Positions 5,906-6,534 of a stretch of 6,534 nucleotides of DNA are shown here, in pieces (positions within the stretch are counted from its first letter, which is position 1; the number at the start of each line of letters is the position of its first letter). A program made the translations under genes and the position numbers. Under the pieces are notes generated by a model, which did no database searches, was not told the origin of the DNA, and saw only the letters and a list, made by a program, of their open reading frames with translations. The stretch comes from Beijerinckiaceae bacterium (GTDB lineage: Bacteria > Pseudomonadota > Alphaproteobacteria > Rhizobiales > Beijerinckiaceae): assembly GCA_947458675.1 (NCBI GenBank), contig CANHAW010000132.1:1-6534 (forward strand), given 5' to 3'.

Positions 5906-6534
5906 ATGACGCAGGACATCACGACCCCGATTGCCGAAACCCTGGCCGATTGGCTGGTTGGTGCACAGAGCGCGAAACTCTCCCCCGAGACGGTGGAAAT
6001 GACGCGCCGCATTGTGCTTGATGTCGCGGGCCTGTGCATTTCGGCCCGCAACGAGCCCTATATTGCTGCCTGTCTGGCAGCCTCCGGTCCGGGGGATGCA
6101 ACCGCCATCGGCCATGCGCGCGGCTTCGATCCGTTCAGCGCGGCTCTCATCAACGGCACGGCGGCCCATGGCGAGGATTATGACGACACGTTTGAGGGCG
6201 GCCCGGTTCATTCGGGCGCCGTTGTCGTGCCCGCCGCCATGGCGATTTGCGAATTGGAAAATCTCTCGGGCGAGCGCCTGCTGCTTGCCACCGCCTATGG
6301 CGCGGAATTGCTCTGCCGCCTGAGCCTTGTCACGCCCAAGGCGATCCACAAGGCAGGCTTTCACCCGACCGCCGTCATCGGCACGATGGCTGCTGCTGCT
6401 GCTGTCTCTGTTGCGCTGGGCCTCAACAAGAAGCAGACGGTGGATGCGCTCGGGATTGCCGGTTCGATGGCCTCCGGCATTATCGAATATCTGGCCGAAG
6501 GCACCTGGACCAAGCGCATGCATGCGGGCTGGGC
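5906..6534 (+). CDS. MmgE/PrpD family protein, N-terminal part (cut by window end)
   Basis: First 209 residues of a cytoplasmic MmgE/PrpD enzyme (family usually about 450 aa), the group that contains 2-methylcitrate dehydratase and cis-aconitate decarboxylase and also related epimerases. The N-terminal helical domain shows HGEDYDDT at 88-95, VHSGAVVVPA at 101-110, GFHPTAVIGTMAAA at 151-164, and GTWTKRMHAGW at 199-209. By analogy with cis-aconitate decarboxylase, Asp91, Thr95, His102, His153 and Lys203 match active-site positions, so it looks functional. It starts at ATG 5906 with GGAAA about 6 nt upstream; GTG 5861 is an in-frame but weaker alternative. The RMHAGW ending differs from the KPLH.G form of classic PrpD, which argues against a simple methylcitrate role. 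No prpB or prpC neighbour is visible. It is divergent from the extradiol dioxygenase, which suggests a shared catabolic pathway. The reaction is unknown. Confidence 0.93.
   Translation, partial: MTQDITTPIAETLADWLVGAQSAKLSPETVEMTRRIVLDVAGLCISARNEPYIAACLAASGPGDATAIGHARGFDPFSAALINGTAAHGEDYDDTFEGGPVHSGAVVVPAAMAICELENLSGERLLLATAYGAELLCRLSLVTPKAIHKAGFHPTAVIGTMAAAAAVSVALGLNKKQTVDALGIAGSMASGIIEYLAEGTWTKRMHAGW

Noticed and set aside
6389..6403. Five GCT repeats in the MmgE/PrpD gene, possible phase-variable tract
   Set aside because: The unit is three bases, so slippage would only change the number of alanines (Ala162-166), and this Ala-rich stretch is normal for the family.
5849..6523. Minus-strand open frame opposite the MmgE/PrpD gene (224 codons)
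   Set aside because: The plus strand encodes conserved PrpD active-site motifs over the same stretch. The antisense product is low-complexity and Arg/Gly/His-rich.
1..6534. CRISPR array, tRNA, rRNA, insertion sequence or attachment site
   Set aside because: No spaced repeats, cloverleaf, rRNA segments, transposase motifs or terminal inverted repeats were seen on either strand.

Overview
The window (GC-rich, no rRNA, tRNA, mobile element or CRISPR seen) looks like chromosomal DNA of an alphaproteobacterium, most likely of the Hyphomicrobiales (Rhizobiales). This rests on the rhizobial style of the Liv transporter (long LivG, and a DUF6867-like membrane protein inside the operon), the GC-biased codon use and the small Cys-rich protein. 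The genus cannot be fixed from the sequence alone.

Positions 1-4416 (+ strand) hold most of a branched-chain amino acid type (HAAT/Liv) ABC importer operon: livM (permease; its start is at the window edge), livG and livF (the two ATPases), a small three-helix membrane protein resembling DUF6867, and a periplasmic substrate-binding protein with a clear signal peptide. livM to the DUF6867-like gene overlap each other by 1-4 nt, so they are probably translationally coupled. The binding protein has its own leader of about 74 nt and its own ribosome binding site. The second permease, livH, is expected just upstream of the window. The unit closes with a strong hairpin terminator at 4423-4465 whose loop carries a 12-bp tandem duplication.

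Positions 4465-5715 (- strand) run convergently. They hold a two-domain extradiol-dioxygenase-type VOC protein (4768-5715) with a complete 2-His-1-carboxylate iron site, followed by a 69-aa Cys-rich protein with two CxxCxGxG motifs (4465-4674) that may be co-transcribed with it.

A 190-bp divergent intergenic region (5716-5905) separates the dioxygenase gene from an MmgE/PrpD-family gene (5906 to the window end, truncated). It holds a 5'-UTR hairpin candidate, a plausible promoter and a direct-repeat/palindrome element that could be a shared operator. The divergent pair looks like a small catabolic module (ring cleavage plus a PrpD-type dehydratase, decarboxylase or epimerase) of unknown substrate. 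The neighbouring importer could in principle supply that substrate, but this is inference. Most of the window is ordinary. The least explained parts are the dioxygenase/Cys-rich/PrpD group and the DUF6867-like transporter subunit.
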